A DNA stretch of 64,000 nt from contig NZ_JAVDDT010000004.1 of the NCBI RefSeq assembly GCF_030848495.1, positions 1 through 64,000 of the forward strand. Direction: 5' to 3'. The number at the start of each line of letters is the position of its first letter. The first letter of the stretch is position 1. The stretch comes from Natronospira bacteriovora. Lineage in GTDB: Bacteria > Pseudomonadota > Gammaproteobacteria > Natronospirales > Natronospiraceae. This document shows positions 27,483 through 37,000 of the stretch, in pieces. Under the pieces are notes generated by a model that worked only from the letters and a program-made list of their open reading frames with translations, made no database searches and was not told the DNA's origin. The position numbers and the translations under genes were made by a program.

Positions 27483-28946
27483 ATGACGGAAACCATTGAA
27501 GTGCCGCTCTGGTTGCTGCTGGCAATTGCCTTGCTGGCCCTCTGGGTGCTGCTGGAGCGCCTGCTGCTGCCCAGCGTCCGGTGGTTCTTCCGGCGCCGGG
27601 TGAATCTGCTCATCGACCAGCTCAACCGGCGCCTGAAACTGCGTCTGCCCACCTTTTCCCTCACCAAGCGACGGGTGCTGATCGATCGCCTGGTCTACGA
27701 TCCGACGGTCCTGGAGGAAGTCCGACAGCACTGCCAGGAAACCGGCGCGCCCTGGGCCGCGGCCCTGCAGCAGGTGGAATCCTATGCCCGGGAGATCGTG
27801 CCCTCCTTCAATGCCTACTTCTATTTTCGCTTCGGCAATCAGATAGCCCGCTGGCTGGTGCAGCGCCTCTATCGGGTGCGCCTGTCGGAGCATGAACAGG
27901 GGGACCTGGCCAATATCGATCCCGCGGCCAGCATCGTCTTCGTCATCAATCATCGCTCCAACATGGACTATGTGCTGGTCTCACACCTGGCCCACAAGAA
28001 GACCGCCCTGTCCTATGCCGTGGGGGAATGGGCCCGGGTCTGGCCGCTGCAGCAGATGGTCAAGGCCATGGGCGCTTATTTTGTCCGCCGTGGTTCAAAC
28101 AATGCCCTCTACCGCCGGGTACTGGAACGCTATGTGCAGATGGCCGTGGAAGGCGGCGTGGTTCAGGCGGTCTTCCCGGAAGGTGGCCTGAGCCGGGACG
28201 GCCACTTCCGCGAGCCTCGAATCGGCCTGATCGATTACATGCTGCGAGCCCATGACCCGGAATCGGAGCGGGACATCATCTTCATTCCCGTGTGCATCAA
28301 CTATGACCGGGTCATCGAAGACCGTACGCTCCTGCGCGAAGCCAGCGGCAAGCGCGCCGAACGCAAGTCCGCCATCTCCGCCATCTGGGGAACGCTGCGC
28401 TTTCTCGGTCGCAGTCTCAATCCCTGGCGGGCCGGTCGCTGGCACCGCATGGGCTATGCGGCGGCGGGATTCGGGCAACCGATCTCGGTGCGTGACTGGT
28501 GCCGCCAACAGGGTGTGCATTTCAATCAATTGCCGCGCAAGGAACGCATTGACCAGACCCGGCGCTTCGCCGACGAACTGATGACACGCATCGCTGAAAC
28601 CATGCCGGTTCTGCCGGTCTCGCTCATCAGCTGGCTCATGCTGGCGGCACCGGCCCGTGCCTGGACGCGGGAACAGCTGGAGCAAAGCTATGCCGCCGCC
28701 ATCGCGGCCCTGCGGGAACGGCATGCGAAGGCCTATGTCCCGCGCCGGGAAGCGGCTTATGCGGTGGAGATTGGCCTCAAGATGCTGCGGGTTCGCAGTC
28801 TCATCCAGGATGACGAAGACGGTTATCGTCTGCTGGAAGAGGAAACACCGGTGCTGCAGTATTATGCCAATGCCATCGACCATCTGATGCGCGACCTGCC
28901 CCGCCAGTCCATACTGGCGGCAGCCGAAAGCGCTACCGCTCACTGA
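27483..28946 (+). CDS. PlsB-like glycerol-3-phosphate acyltransferase, short form
   Basis: 487 residues. One N-terminal membrane helix (LWLLLAIALLALWVLL) is followed by an acyltransferase domain. Motif I is NHRSNMD with His157 and Asp162; motif II GAYFVRRGS is at 197-205; motif III FPEGGLSRDG is at 231-240; IIFIPVCINYDRV follows. These match the PlsB/GPAT family rather than PlsC, but E. coli PlsB has 807 residues, so this is a compact form lacking the long N-terminal region. Likely role: acylation of glycerol 3-phosphate in phospholipid synthesis at the inner membrane. Monocistronic or leading into the outer-membrane gene. Confidence 0.85.
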   Translation: MTETIEVPLWLLLAIALLALWVLLERLLLPSVRWFFRRRVNLLIDQLNRRLKLRLPTFSLTKRRVLIDRLVYDPTVLEEVRQHCQETGAPWAAALQQVESYAREIVPSFNAYFYFRFGNQIARWLVQRLYRVRLSEHEQGDLANIDPAASIVFVINHRSNMDYVLVSHLAHKKTALSYAVGEWARVWPLQQMVKAMGAYFVRRGSNNALYRRVLERYVQMAVEGGVVQAVFPEGGLSRDGHFREPRIGLIDYMLRAHDPESERDIIFIPVCINYDRVIEDRTLLREASGKRAERKSAISAIWGTLRFLGRSLNPWRAGRWHRMGYAAAGFGQPISVRDWCRQQGVHFNQLPRKERIDQTRRFADELMTRIAETMPVLPVSLISWLMLAAPARAWTREQLEQSYAAAIAALRERHAKAYVPRREAAYAVEIGLKMLRVRSLIQDDEDGYRLLEEETPVLQYYANAIDHLMRDLPRQSILAAAESATAH

Positions 28947-28967
28947 CACCCAGGGGGATCACACACC

Positions 28968-29537
28968 ATGTCCTTCAGACCGCCCGCACGACTGCTCGGC
29001 CTGCTTCTTGTCGCCTGCCCCGCCATGGCCTGGAGCCAGCCCTGGGAACCCTACAGCTGGCACCTGGCACTGGAGGCCGGCGAAACGCAACTGGACATCA
29101 GCAAGGACAACTACCGCATTGACGACAGTGACACCTCCCTGCATCTGATGGCCGGTTACGAAATCACCCGCAACATCAACATCGTCGGCGGCTACATGGA
29201 TCTGGGTCGCTTTGCCACCGACCTGCTGGTGGAAGACGAAGACGGCGACATGGTGGTGGATGATCGCCGCCGCACCTCGGTCAGTGCCTGGACCGCCCAT
29301 GTGGAAATGCACTGGTCCCTGCTCGGTTTCCTGCACCCCAACGTGGGGCTGGGCGCCGCTCGCTGGCGCCTGGACATGCCCGATGGCCAGTATGACGACA
29401 CCCAGGACACCGCCCCGATGCTTCGCCTCGGTCTCGGCATTGATGTGGCGCCCAACAGCCGCCTGGACGTAACCGTCCAGGAGATCAGTCGCCTCAATGC
29501 CCGCACGGCGGCCCTGGGGCTCCGCATCACCTTCTGA
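28968..29537 (+). CDS. Outer-membrane beta-barrel protein
   Basis: 189 residues with a Sec signal peptide (LLGLLLVACPAMAWS) and alternating amphipathic strands: WHLALEAGETQLDI, TSLHLMAGYEITRNINIVGGY, VSAWTAHVEMHWSLLG and APMLRLGLGIDVA. It ends in an aromatic residue after ALGLRITF, the signal for BAM-mediated insertion. About eight strands are expected, as in OmpA/OmpW-like small barrels. Specific function unknown. Confidence 0.78.
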   Translation: MSFRPPARLLGLLLVACPAMAWSQPWEPYSWHLALEAGETQLDISKDNYRIDDSDTSLHLMAGYEITRNINIVGGYMDLGRFATDLLVEDEDGDMVVDDRRRTSVSAWTAHVEMHWSLLGFLHPNVGLGAARWRLDMPDGQYDDTQDTAPMLRLGLGIDVAPNSRLDVTVQEISRLNARTAALGLRITF

Positions 29538-29558
29538 AGCCGATCACCGGGAATCCGC

Positions 29559-30350
29559 ATGTGCCTGCTGGTTGTTGCCTGGCAAAGCCATCCCGCCATT
29601 CGCCTTCTGGCTGCCGGCAATCGCGATGAATTCCATGCCCGCCCGACCGAGGCAGCGGGGTTCTGGCCGGATCATCCGGAGTTGCTGGCTGGCCGGGATG
29701 TGACCGCGGGTGGTACCTGGATGGGCATCAGCCGCCAGGGACGCTTTGCCGCAATCACCAATGTACGCCCCGGGCTCGGCGAGGACCCCGGTCGGCCCGG
29801 CCGCCATTCCCGGGGCGAACTGCCGGTGGATTTCCTCACCAGCCGGCACACGACGGATGACTTCCTTCTGGACGTACAGAACCGGGCCAATGATTACGAC
29901 GGCTTCAATCTTCTGGTCTGTGATGGCGAGCATCTGGGCTACTACAGCAATCGGGATGGGCGTGCACCACAACGACTCGGACCCGGTGTTCACGCCCTGA
30001 GCAATCATCGCCTGGAAACCCCCTGGCCCAAACTGCTGCGCCTGCGCTCCGGCTTTGAGGCAGCGCTGCAGGAAGGCCGGCTGGACAGTCGGCATCTGCT
30101 CAGCCTGCTCAAGAACAGCGACACCGCCGAGCCGGGTCAGCTGCCGGACACCGGTCTTGATCCGGAACTGGAACGCCGCCTGTCGGCCGCCTTCGTGCTG
30201 GGCCAGGATTATGGCACCCGTTCCTCCACCCTGGTGTGGCTGCATGAGGACGGTCATGGCGAGTTTCTGGAACGCCGCTACGGGCCGTATGGTCAAGAGC
30301 AGGGTGATAAGGTATTCCGCCTCACGATCGAATCCCCGCCCGATGACTGA
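29559..30350 (+). CDS. NRDE-family (TANGO2-like) protein
   Basis: 263 residues beginning MCLLVVAWQ, with Cys2 as a potential N-terminal nucleophile, followed by the signature AAGNRDEFHARPTE and GGTWMGISRQGRFAAITNVR. This is the NRDE/TANGO2 family. Bacterial members are cytosolic and of unproven activity; eukaryotic relatives are linked to lipid and haem metabolism. It follows the outer-membrane gene by 21 nt and is upstream of the S9 peptidase gene by 41 nt. Confidence 0.88.
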   Translation: MCLLVVAWQSHPAIRLLAAGNRDEFHARPTEAAGFWPDHPELLAGRDVTAGGTWMGISRQGRFAAITNVRPGLGEDPGRPGRHSRGELPVDFLTSRHTTDDFLLDVQNRANDYDGFNLLVCDGEHLGYYSNRDGRAPQRLGPGVHALSNHRLETPWPKLLRLRSGFEAALQEGRLDSRHLLSLLKNSDTAEPGQLPDTGLDPELERRLSAAFVLGQDYGTRSSTLVWLHEDGHGEFLERRYGPYGQEQGDKVFRLTIESPPDD

Positions 30351-30391
30351 AGGGCGTTCATCCCCGGAGAAGAACAAGGATTGACTGCGAC

Positions 30392-32311
30392 ATGAAGGGC
30401 GCACAGGCCGAGACCAGACCCTACGGCGAATGGACTTCACCGCTGACGGCTGAAGGAATTGCACGTGGTGGCCGGCGCCTGGCCCAGCCGCATTGCCATG
30501 GCGGTGACATCTACTGGCTGGAGGGTCTGCCCGAGGAAGGGGGCCGCACCGTCCTGCGCCGCTGGCAGGCGGGCCGGATCGAGACACTGACGCCAGGTGG
30601 CTACAGCCTGCGTACCCGGGCGCAGGAGTACGGCGGGGGCGTGTGGTGCCCGGCAGACAGGGAGCGACGCTTCTTCGTGGAGGACAGTGATCAGGGTGTG
30701 TATGTACAGGACACCGCCGGCATCCGCCCCCTGTGTCTCCTCGACGGCCTCCGCTTCGCCGATCTGCAATGGGATGGTGGCCGCAACCGGATCATCGCCA
30801 TCTGTGAGGACCACCGCGACCCGGACATGGAGCCCAGCGCATCCGTGGTTGCCATCCAGGTGGACTCGGGCACGCTGACGACGCTGGTGAGCGGGGCGGA
30901 TTTCTATACCGCGCCCCGCCTGTCCCCCGATGGTGACGAACTGGCGTGGGTGGAATGGAACCACCCCGACATGCCCTGGGACGCCAGCCGGCTGATGCGT
31001 GCCGTGCTCGATGGGGACGGTCGGCCGCAGGCCGTGCGCCAACTGCCAGGCAAGGGGCCGGAAGCCGTGTTTCAGCCGGAATGGCGCAGCCGGGGACAGC
31101 TTTGCTTTGTCAGCGATCGTGATACCGGCTGGTGGAACCTCTACAGCTGGGACGAGCGAGGCATCGCCGCTCTGACCGATGAGGAAGCCGAGTTCGGCAT
31201 GCCCTGGTGGCAGTTCAACATGCGCAGCTGGGGACACGTGGACGCCGACACCGTGCTGGCGGCCAGCACCGCGGACGGTTTCTGGCACTTGAACCGCCTG
31301 GATCAGCAAGGTCTGCACTGCCTTGACCGGGAATGGTCCAGCATTGCCCATCTGCATGCGGCGGACGGGCAGGCGGTCATGCTGGCGGGCCGTCCCGACC
31401 ACCCCATGGCCATCGTCCGCCTCGACCCGCAGAAAGGCCCGCTGGAAGTGCTGGCCATCTCGGCACCGGCTCCCGCTGCCGGGGACTGGGTCAGCGAAGC
31501 CGAGGCCATCAGCTTCCGCACCGGTGACGGCGACACCGCCCACGGGCTCTATTATCCGCCCCGCAACCCGGACTGCATTGCCCCGAAAGGGGAACGGCCG
31601 CCACTGCTGCTCAAGTGTCACGGCGGCCCCACGGGAGCGACCCAGTCCGCCTATGATCCCCGCATTCAATTCTGGACCAGCCGCGGCTTCGCCGTGGTGG
31701 ACGTCAATTACCGGGGCAGTACCGGTTATGGCCGCGCCTACCGCCGCCGGCTTTATGGCGCCTGGGGGCGGGCCGACGTAGCGGACTGCGTGGCGGCGGC
31801 GGACTGGCTGATCGAACAGGGGCTGGCCGACCCCCAACGCTGTCTGATATCCGGCAGCAGCGCCGGTGGCTACACCGTACTGGCCGCACTGACTTTCAGT
31901 GAGCGCTTCAGTGCCGGCGCCAGTCATTACGGCATCGGTGATCTGAAGGCGCTGGATGCGGCCACTCACAAGTTCGAATCCCGCTATACCAGCCGACTGG
32001 TGGGGCCCGCCGAAGCCGAGTGGCAGGCACGCTCACCCATTAACCATGTGGATCGCCTGTCGGCACCGGTCATCTTCTTTCAGGGCGACCAGGACCGCGT
32101 GGTTCCGCCGGATCAGGCCGAAACCATGGCCGGCGCCCTGCGTCAGAAGGGGGTGCCGGTTGCTCATGTGGTCTTTGAGGGCGAAGGGCACGGCTTCCGC
32201 CGCGCCGAGAACATTCGCCAGGCACTGGAGATGGAACTCGCCTTCTATGGCCGGGTACTTGGCTTCAATCCGGCTGACCGCAGCCCCGAACTGAAGATTG
32301 ACGGCCTGTGA
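30392..32311 (+). CDS. S9-family prolyl oligopeptidase-like peptidase
   Basis: 639 residues. N-terminal beta-propeller (to about 380) and C-terminal alpha/beta-hydrolase. Nucleophile Ser490 in GSSAGG (488-493), acid Asp568 in GDQDRVVPP, and His600 in GEGHGFR. Belongs to the acylaminoacyl/dipeptidyl peptidase branch of S9; no signal peptide, so likely cytosolic processing of short peptides. Its stop overlaps the tamA start by one base (TGATG), an unusual partnership with the outer-membrane assembly genes. Confidence 0.9.
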   Translation: MKGAQAETRPYGEWTSPLTAEGIARGGRRLAQPHCHGGDIYWLEGLPEEGGRTVLRRWQAGRIETLTPGGYSLRTRAQEYGGGVWCPADRERRFFVEDSDQGVYVQDTAGIRPLCLLDGLRFADLQWDGGRNRIIAICEDHRDPDMEPSASVVAIQVDSGTLTTLVSGADFYTAPRLSPDGDELAWVEWNHPDMPWDASRLMRAVLDGDGRPQAVRQLPGKGPEAVFQPEWRSRGQLCFVSDRDTGWWNLYSWDERGIAALTDEEAEFGMPWWQFNMRSWGHVDADTVLAASTADGFWHLNRLDQQGLHCLDREWSSIAHLHAADGQAVMLAGRPDHPMAIVRLDPQKGPLEVLAISAPAPAAGDWVSEAEAISFRTGDGDTAHGLYYPPRNPDCIAPKGERPPLLLKCHGGPTGATQSAYDPRIQFWTSRGFAVVDVNYRGSTGYGRAYRRRLYGAWGRADVADCVAAADWLIEQGLADPQRCLISGSSAGGYTVLAALTFSERFSAGASHYGIGDLKALDAATHKFESRYTSRLVGPAEAEWQARSPINHVDRLSAPVIFFQGDQDRVVPPDQAETMAGALRQKGVPVAHVVFEGEGHGFRRAENIRQALEMELAFYGRVLGFNPADRSPELKIDGL

Positions 32312-34056
32312 TGCGTGCACCCTCAGCTCTTCTCCCCATCCTCGCGGCGTTGCTGCTCGGCCCGGGCATCGCTCATGCCCAGTCCATCGAGATCGAGATT
32401 CTGGGGCTGGATGAGCACGAGGAGGCGCGTGAGAACGTGCTCGGTACACTGTCGGTCTTCCGCTATCGAGACGACAGCATGGGCGAACCCCGTCTGCGCC
32501 GGCTGCACGCCAGAGCGGGAAGCGAGATCCGCCAGGCGCTGCGTCCCTTCGGCTATTACGCCCCGGAAACGGAAAGCGAAATCGAGGCCGAGGAGGAAGG
32601 CTGGCGCCTGCGCTACCGCATCACCCCCGGCCCAAGGGTTCAACTGACGCAAGTCATCGTGCGCATCGAAGGCGACGGGGCCGATGACCGGGCCTTCATG
32701 CGAGCCCTGCAGGAAATGCCCATCCGCGAGAACCAGCCGCTCAATCACCAGCACTACGAGGATGCGAAAAGCACCCTGCTGGCCATCGCCGACCGCCGTG
32801 GCTACATTGAGGCGCGCTGGGAGCAGCGCAGCCTGCTGGTGGATCCCGAGACGCTGAGTGCCCGCGCCATCCTGATTCTGGACAGCGGCCCTCGTTATCG
32901 TTTCGGGCCCGTCACCATTCACCAGGACATCCTGTCCGACAGTTTCGTGCAACGCTATGTGCGTTTCGAGGAGGGCGAGCCCTTCGATGCCGACCGTCTG
33001 CTTGGCCTGCAGTACGGCCTGTCGGACAGTGAATACTTCAATTTCGTGCAGGTGACACCGCAGCGGGATCAGGCAGACGAGGACCGCCGCATTCCCATCG
33101 ATGTGGAAGTCAGCGAACGGCCCAAGCATCGCTATACCGCCAGCATCGGCTATGGCACCGATACCGGCCCGCGTTATGGCCTGGGTTGGGACTATCGCCG
33201 CATCAACCAGTACGGGCACCGTGGCGCACTGGGATACAGCATCTCCGATGTCCGTCGGGCAACGGAGCTTCGCTACATCGTGCCCCTGGACAATCCCGTG
33301 CAGGAACGACTCGTCTGGGATCTCAACACCATCCGCGAGGATCGCGGTGACTTTCTCAGCCGCCGCAATGAGTTTGGTGTCGGGCGCACCACCGTGCAAT
33401 GGAACTGGCTTCAGACCGTCTTCCTGCGTTACGAGCGTGAGCGCTCCATCTTCGACGCCGACAACCAGCCAGTGTCCGAAATAGTTGTTCCCGGCGTGAC
33501 CTGGTCCCGCACCCGCGCCAATGATCCGACCTTTCCCCGCCGTGGCCTCAGCCTCTCCCTGGACGTGCGGGGTGCCCGGGAAGAGTTCCTCTCGGATCTG
33601 AATTTCTTCCAGACCACCCTGCGCGCCAAGCGGGTGCAGCCGGCCGGGGAGGACAACCGCTTTCTGATCCGCCTGGAGCTTGGGGGCACCGGCACCGAAA
33701 ACTTCGACCGCCTGCCCCTGTCCCAGCGATTCTTCACCGGTGGTGACCAGAGTGTGCGTGGTTTTGCCTACCAGGAACTCAGTCCGGTGGATGACGATGG
33801 TCGACGGGTGGGCGGGCGTTATCTGGCCGTTTCCAGTGTCGAATTCGACAGACGACTGAGCGGCCAGTGGTACGGCGCTGCCTTCGTGGATGCGGGCAAT
33901 GCCATGATGTCCTTCTCGGAATCCCTGGAGACATCAGCGGGCGTGGGCGTCCGCTGGGCATCACCCATCGGCATGATTCGCATGGATGTGGCCCGCCCCC
34001 TGTCCGATCCGGATCGGGGCTGGCGATTTCACCTGACCGTGGGGCCTGACCTGTGA
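32311..34056 (+). CDS. tamA: Translocation and assembly module outer-membrane subunit TamA
   Basis: Omp85-family protein of 581 residues. Signal peptide (SALLPILAALLLGPGIAHA), three POTRA domains (about 25-265), then a 16-strand BamA-type barrel. The RGF-like loop appears as SVRGFAYQEL, and the last strand region WASPIGMIRMDVARPL is typical. Works with TamB to move proteins or lipids to the outer membrane. The ATG at 32311 overlaps the preceding stop; a GTG at 32308 is also possible. Overlaps tamB by 4 nt. Confidence 0.93.
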   Translation: MRAPSALLPILAALLLGPGIAHAQSIEIEILGLDEHEEARENVLGTLSVFRYRDDSMGEPRLRRLHARAGSEIRQALRPFGYYAPETESEIEAEEEGWRLRYRITPGPRVQLTQVIVRIEGDGADDRAFMRALQEMPIRENQPLNHQHYEDAKSTLLAIADRRGYIEARWEQRSLLVDPETLSARAILILDSGPRYRFGPVTIHQDILSDSFVQRYVRFEEGEPFDADRLLGLQYGLSDSEYFNFVQVTPQRDQADEDRRIPIDVEVSERPKHRYTASIGYGTDTGPRYGLGWDYRRINQYGHRGALGYSISDVRRATELRYIVPLDNPVQERLVWDLNTIREDRGDFLSRRNEFGVGRTTVQWNWLQTVFLRYERERSIFDADNQPVSEIVVPGVTWSRTRANDPTFPRRGLSLSLDVRGAREEFLSDLNFFQTTLRAKRVQPAGEDNRFLIRLELGGTGTENFDRLPLSQRFFTGGDQSVRGFAYQELSPVDDDGRRVGGRYLAVSSVEFDRRLSGQWYGAAFVDAGNAMMSFSESLETSAGVGVRWASPIGMIRMDVARPLSDPDRGWRFHLTVGPDL

Positions 34057-37000
34057 GCGAACAAAGGCGAAAGGCGATCGGCTGGCGTGGCTGGCTGGTG
34101 ATTGGCTCCACCGGCCTGCTCACTGCGGTGATCCTGGCACTGGTGGCGCTTCTGTATACCGAGGCCGGGCTGCGCTGGGCGGTCTCGCAGGCCAGCCAGT
34201 TCAGCCCGGGCGAGCTGGAGATCGGCGAGATCCAGGGCAGCCTTGGCGGTCCACTGCGCCTGGGCGACATTCTTTACCGCGAAGAAGGCCTCGAGATCGA
34301 GGCGGCGGAACTGCGGGCCGACTGGCGCCTGGGACTGCTACTGCTGCGCACACTGCATGTGGATCAGCTCCATGTGGAGGGATTGCGGCTGCGACTGAGC
34401 CCCGATCCGGATGCCACGGCGGACGATGAACCCTTCCGCCTGCCGGAAGCCATCGAGCTGCCGTTGCGGATCAACCTGACGGAGTTGCTGCTCCGTGACG
34501 CCCGCCTGTTCGTGGACGATGAACTGCAGTTCGAGCTCCGGCAGCTGCGGCTGGACGCACTGGCACGCGGCAAGCGCCTGCGCATTGATGAACTGGATCT
34601 TGACAGCCCGCTGTTGCTCGCCCGTCTGGAAGGCGAACTGGAGATGGCCGGGGACTGGCCGCTCCAGCTGGACAGTGACTGGCTGCTTCGGCTGCCCGAT
34701 TTGCCGCAGGTGGAAGGGGCGACACGGCTGGAGGGCGACCTCCAGCACCTTCGTCTGCAACAGCAGATCAGTCGCCCGCTGGTGGCCGACGTCAGCGGTG
34801 ACATTCGGCAAGCACTGGAAGCACCCCGAGTTCAGCTGGCGCTCCGCTTCCGCGAGCTGCGGCCCTCGCGTTTCCTGGACGAAGCACCGGAGGGTCTGCT
34901 TGCCGGGCAGTTCCAGCTCAGTGGCCCACTGGACGATCTGCGCCTGCGGGGGCATGTGGACGCCACCGACACCCCCTGGGGCGACCTTGGCCTGCGTGGC
35001 GATGTCAATCTGCCGACGGACCTGACCTGGCTGCAGTTGCGCAGTCTCCAGCTGGATCACCAGCAACACCCCATGCGCATCCGTGCACAGGGCCGGGTGG
35101 AGAATCCCCTGGAGGATGACCCGCTGGTGGATCTGGCCCTGGAGTGGGTGTCGCTGGCCTGGCCGCTGGACATTCCCGAGTACGTTTCCGAGGCAGGCGA
35201 GCTCAGGCTGCAGGGCCGACAGAGCGACTACCGTCTGGAGTTGGCCACGCGATTTGCCTGGCTCGGTCACCACCCGGACATCGCCGGGCCGCTGAGCGGT
35301 GAGATTCATGCCGGGCTGCAGGGCGGGCCGGAGCGGGCCGATATCGACGATCTCCTCCTGCGCCTGGACGACGGGGCAGAACTGGGTTTTGGCGGCGCCG
35401 TGGACTGGAGTGATCGAGGCAGCTTCGTGGACGGTGACTTCCGCATCGCCCGGCTGGATCCGGGGCGCCTGGCGCCGGACTGGCCCGGCGAGCTGGCCGC
35501 CAGCGGGCAACTGCTGTTTTCCTGGCGGGATGGGGAACCGCGGCTTGACCTGACCCTCGCCGAGGCACGCGGGCAGCTGCTGGAACACCCCCTGGAGGGG
35601 CGTGGGCGGCTGGCCTATGGCGATGAACAGTTGGAATTCGATGATTTTCGGCTGCGCCTCGGGGACAGCCAGTTGCAGGCGGATGGCCGGCTCGCCCGTG
35701 AGCGGGAAAGCGCCATTCGCTTCCACCTGGCCGTGGAAGAGCTCGCCGACTGGCCCATCGATGCCGCCGGTCGCTTGACGGCCAGCGGCGCCCTGGCCGG
35801 AACGCTGGACGCCCTGGACCTGGAGCTGGAGGTTGAAGGGGCCAATCTGGCGCAGGAGTCACTGCGCCTGCGCGAGATGGCGCTCAACATTAAGCTGCGG
35901 GATTCCGGACGCGGCCAGAGCCGGGCCGAACTGCTGGCCGAAGGCATCGAGTACGACGATCAGCTCGTTGAACGGATTCATGTCGCCCTGGACGGGCAAC
36001 AGGATTCACATCGCCTGTTGATGACGGTCGAGCAGGAACTGATTCACTTTGGCCTCAGCCTGGCCGGCGGCCTGGACGCGGATTTCCGCTGGGAGGGGGA
36101 ACTGCTTGACACCCGTCTGAGCAATGCCCTTGTCGGTGACTGGCAACAGCAGGAGGCCAGTCGCCTGGTTGCCGGCCCTGACGGGGGTCGGCTGGATCAG
36201 ACCTGTCTGCGCACCCCTGAACATCAAGGCAGCCTCTGCTTCGCCGGCGATGGCGATGCCGAGGGCCACTGGCAGGCCGACATCCGTGCCCGCGACTTCC
36301 CTCTCGCCATGCTGGTGAACCCGGAAGCCATGGGTGTCGATGTGACAGGGCTGTTCGACCTGGGCGCCCGCGCCCATGACCGGGGTGACGGAATCCGGGC
36401 GGAAGGCGAACTCGAGTTCAGCCCCGGGGCAATTCGGCAGGCCGTGGATGGCGAAGCCATGACGCTGATGGCCATTGACGGCGGCCGGGGACGCTTCAAC
36501 TGGACCCCGGATTCGGCGGACGGCGACATTGCCCTGGATCTCAGCGACGGCGGTCATTTCCGGCTTTGGGCGGAACTGCCGGACGGCATGGATGGGCCCC
36601 TCCAGGGACGGCTGGACGCGGACATCCCGCAGTTGGGCCTGCTTCCGGTGCTGGTGGCAGAAGTGGGCCGGGCGGAAGGACGGCTGACTCTGGCGGTGGA
36701 CATTGACGGGCAGCTGGATGACCCGTCCTTTACCGGCGACGTTCGGGTACACGATGCCATTCTGAGTCTTCCGGATCTGGGTATCACCGCCGAGGCCGTC
36801 AATGTTCATGTTACCGGCGGCATGCAGACGGTCAGCATGACGGCCAGCGCCCAATCGGGCGGCGGGCAACTCGAGTTCGACGCCGATCTGGATCGTCTCG
36901 CCGGTGACTGGCAGGGTGGAGCCCGACTCAGGGGCGAGGACTTTCTGGCCCTGAGCACTCCCGACGCCCGAATCCGAATCAACCCGGAACTGGAAATCCT

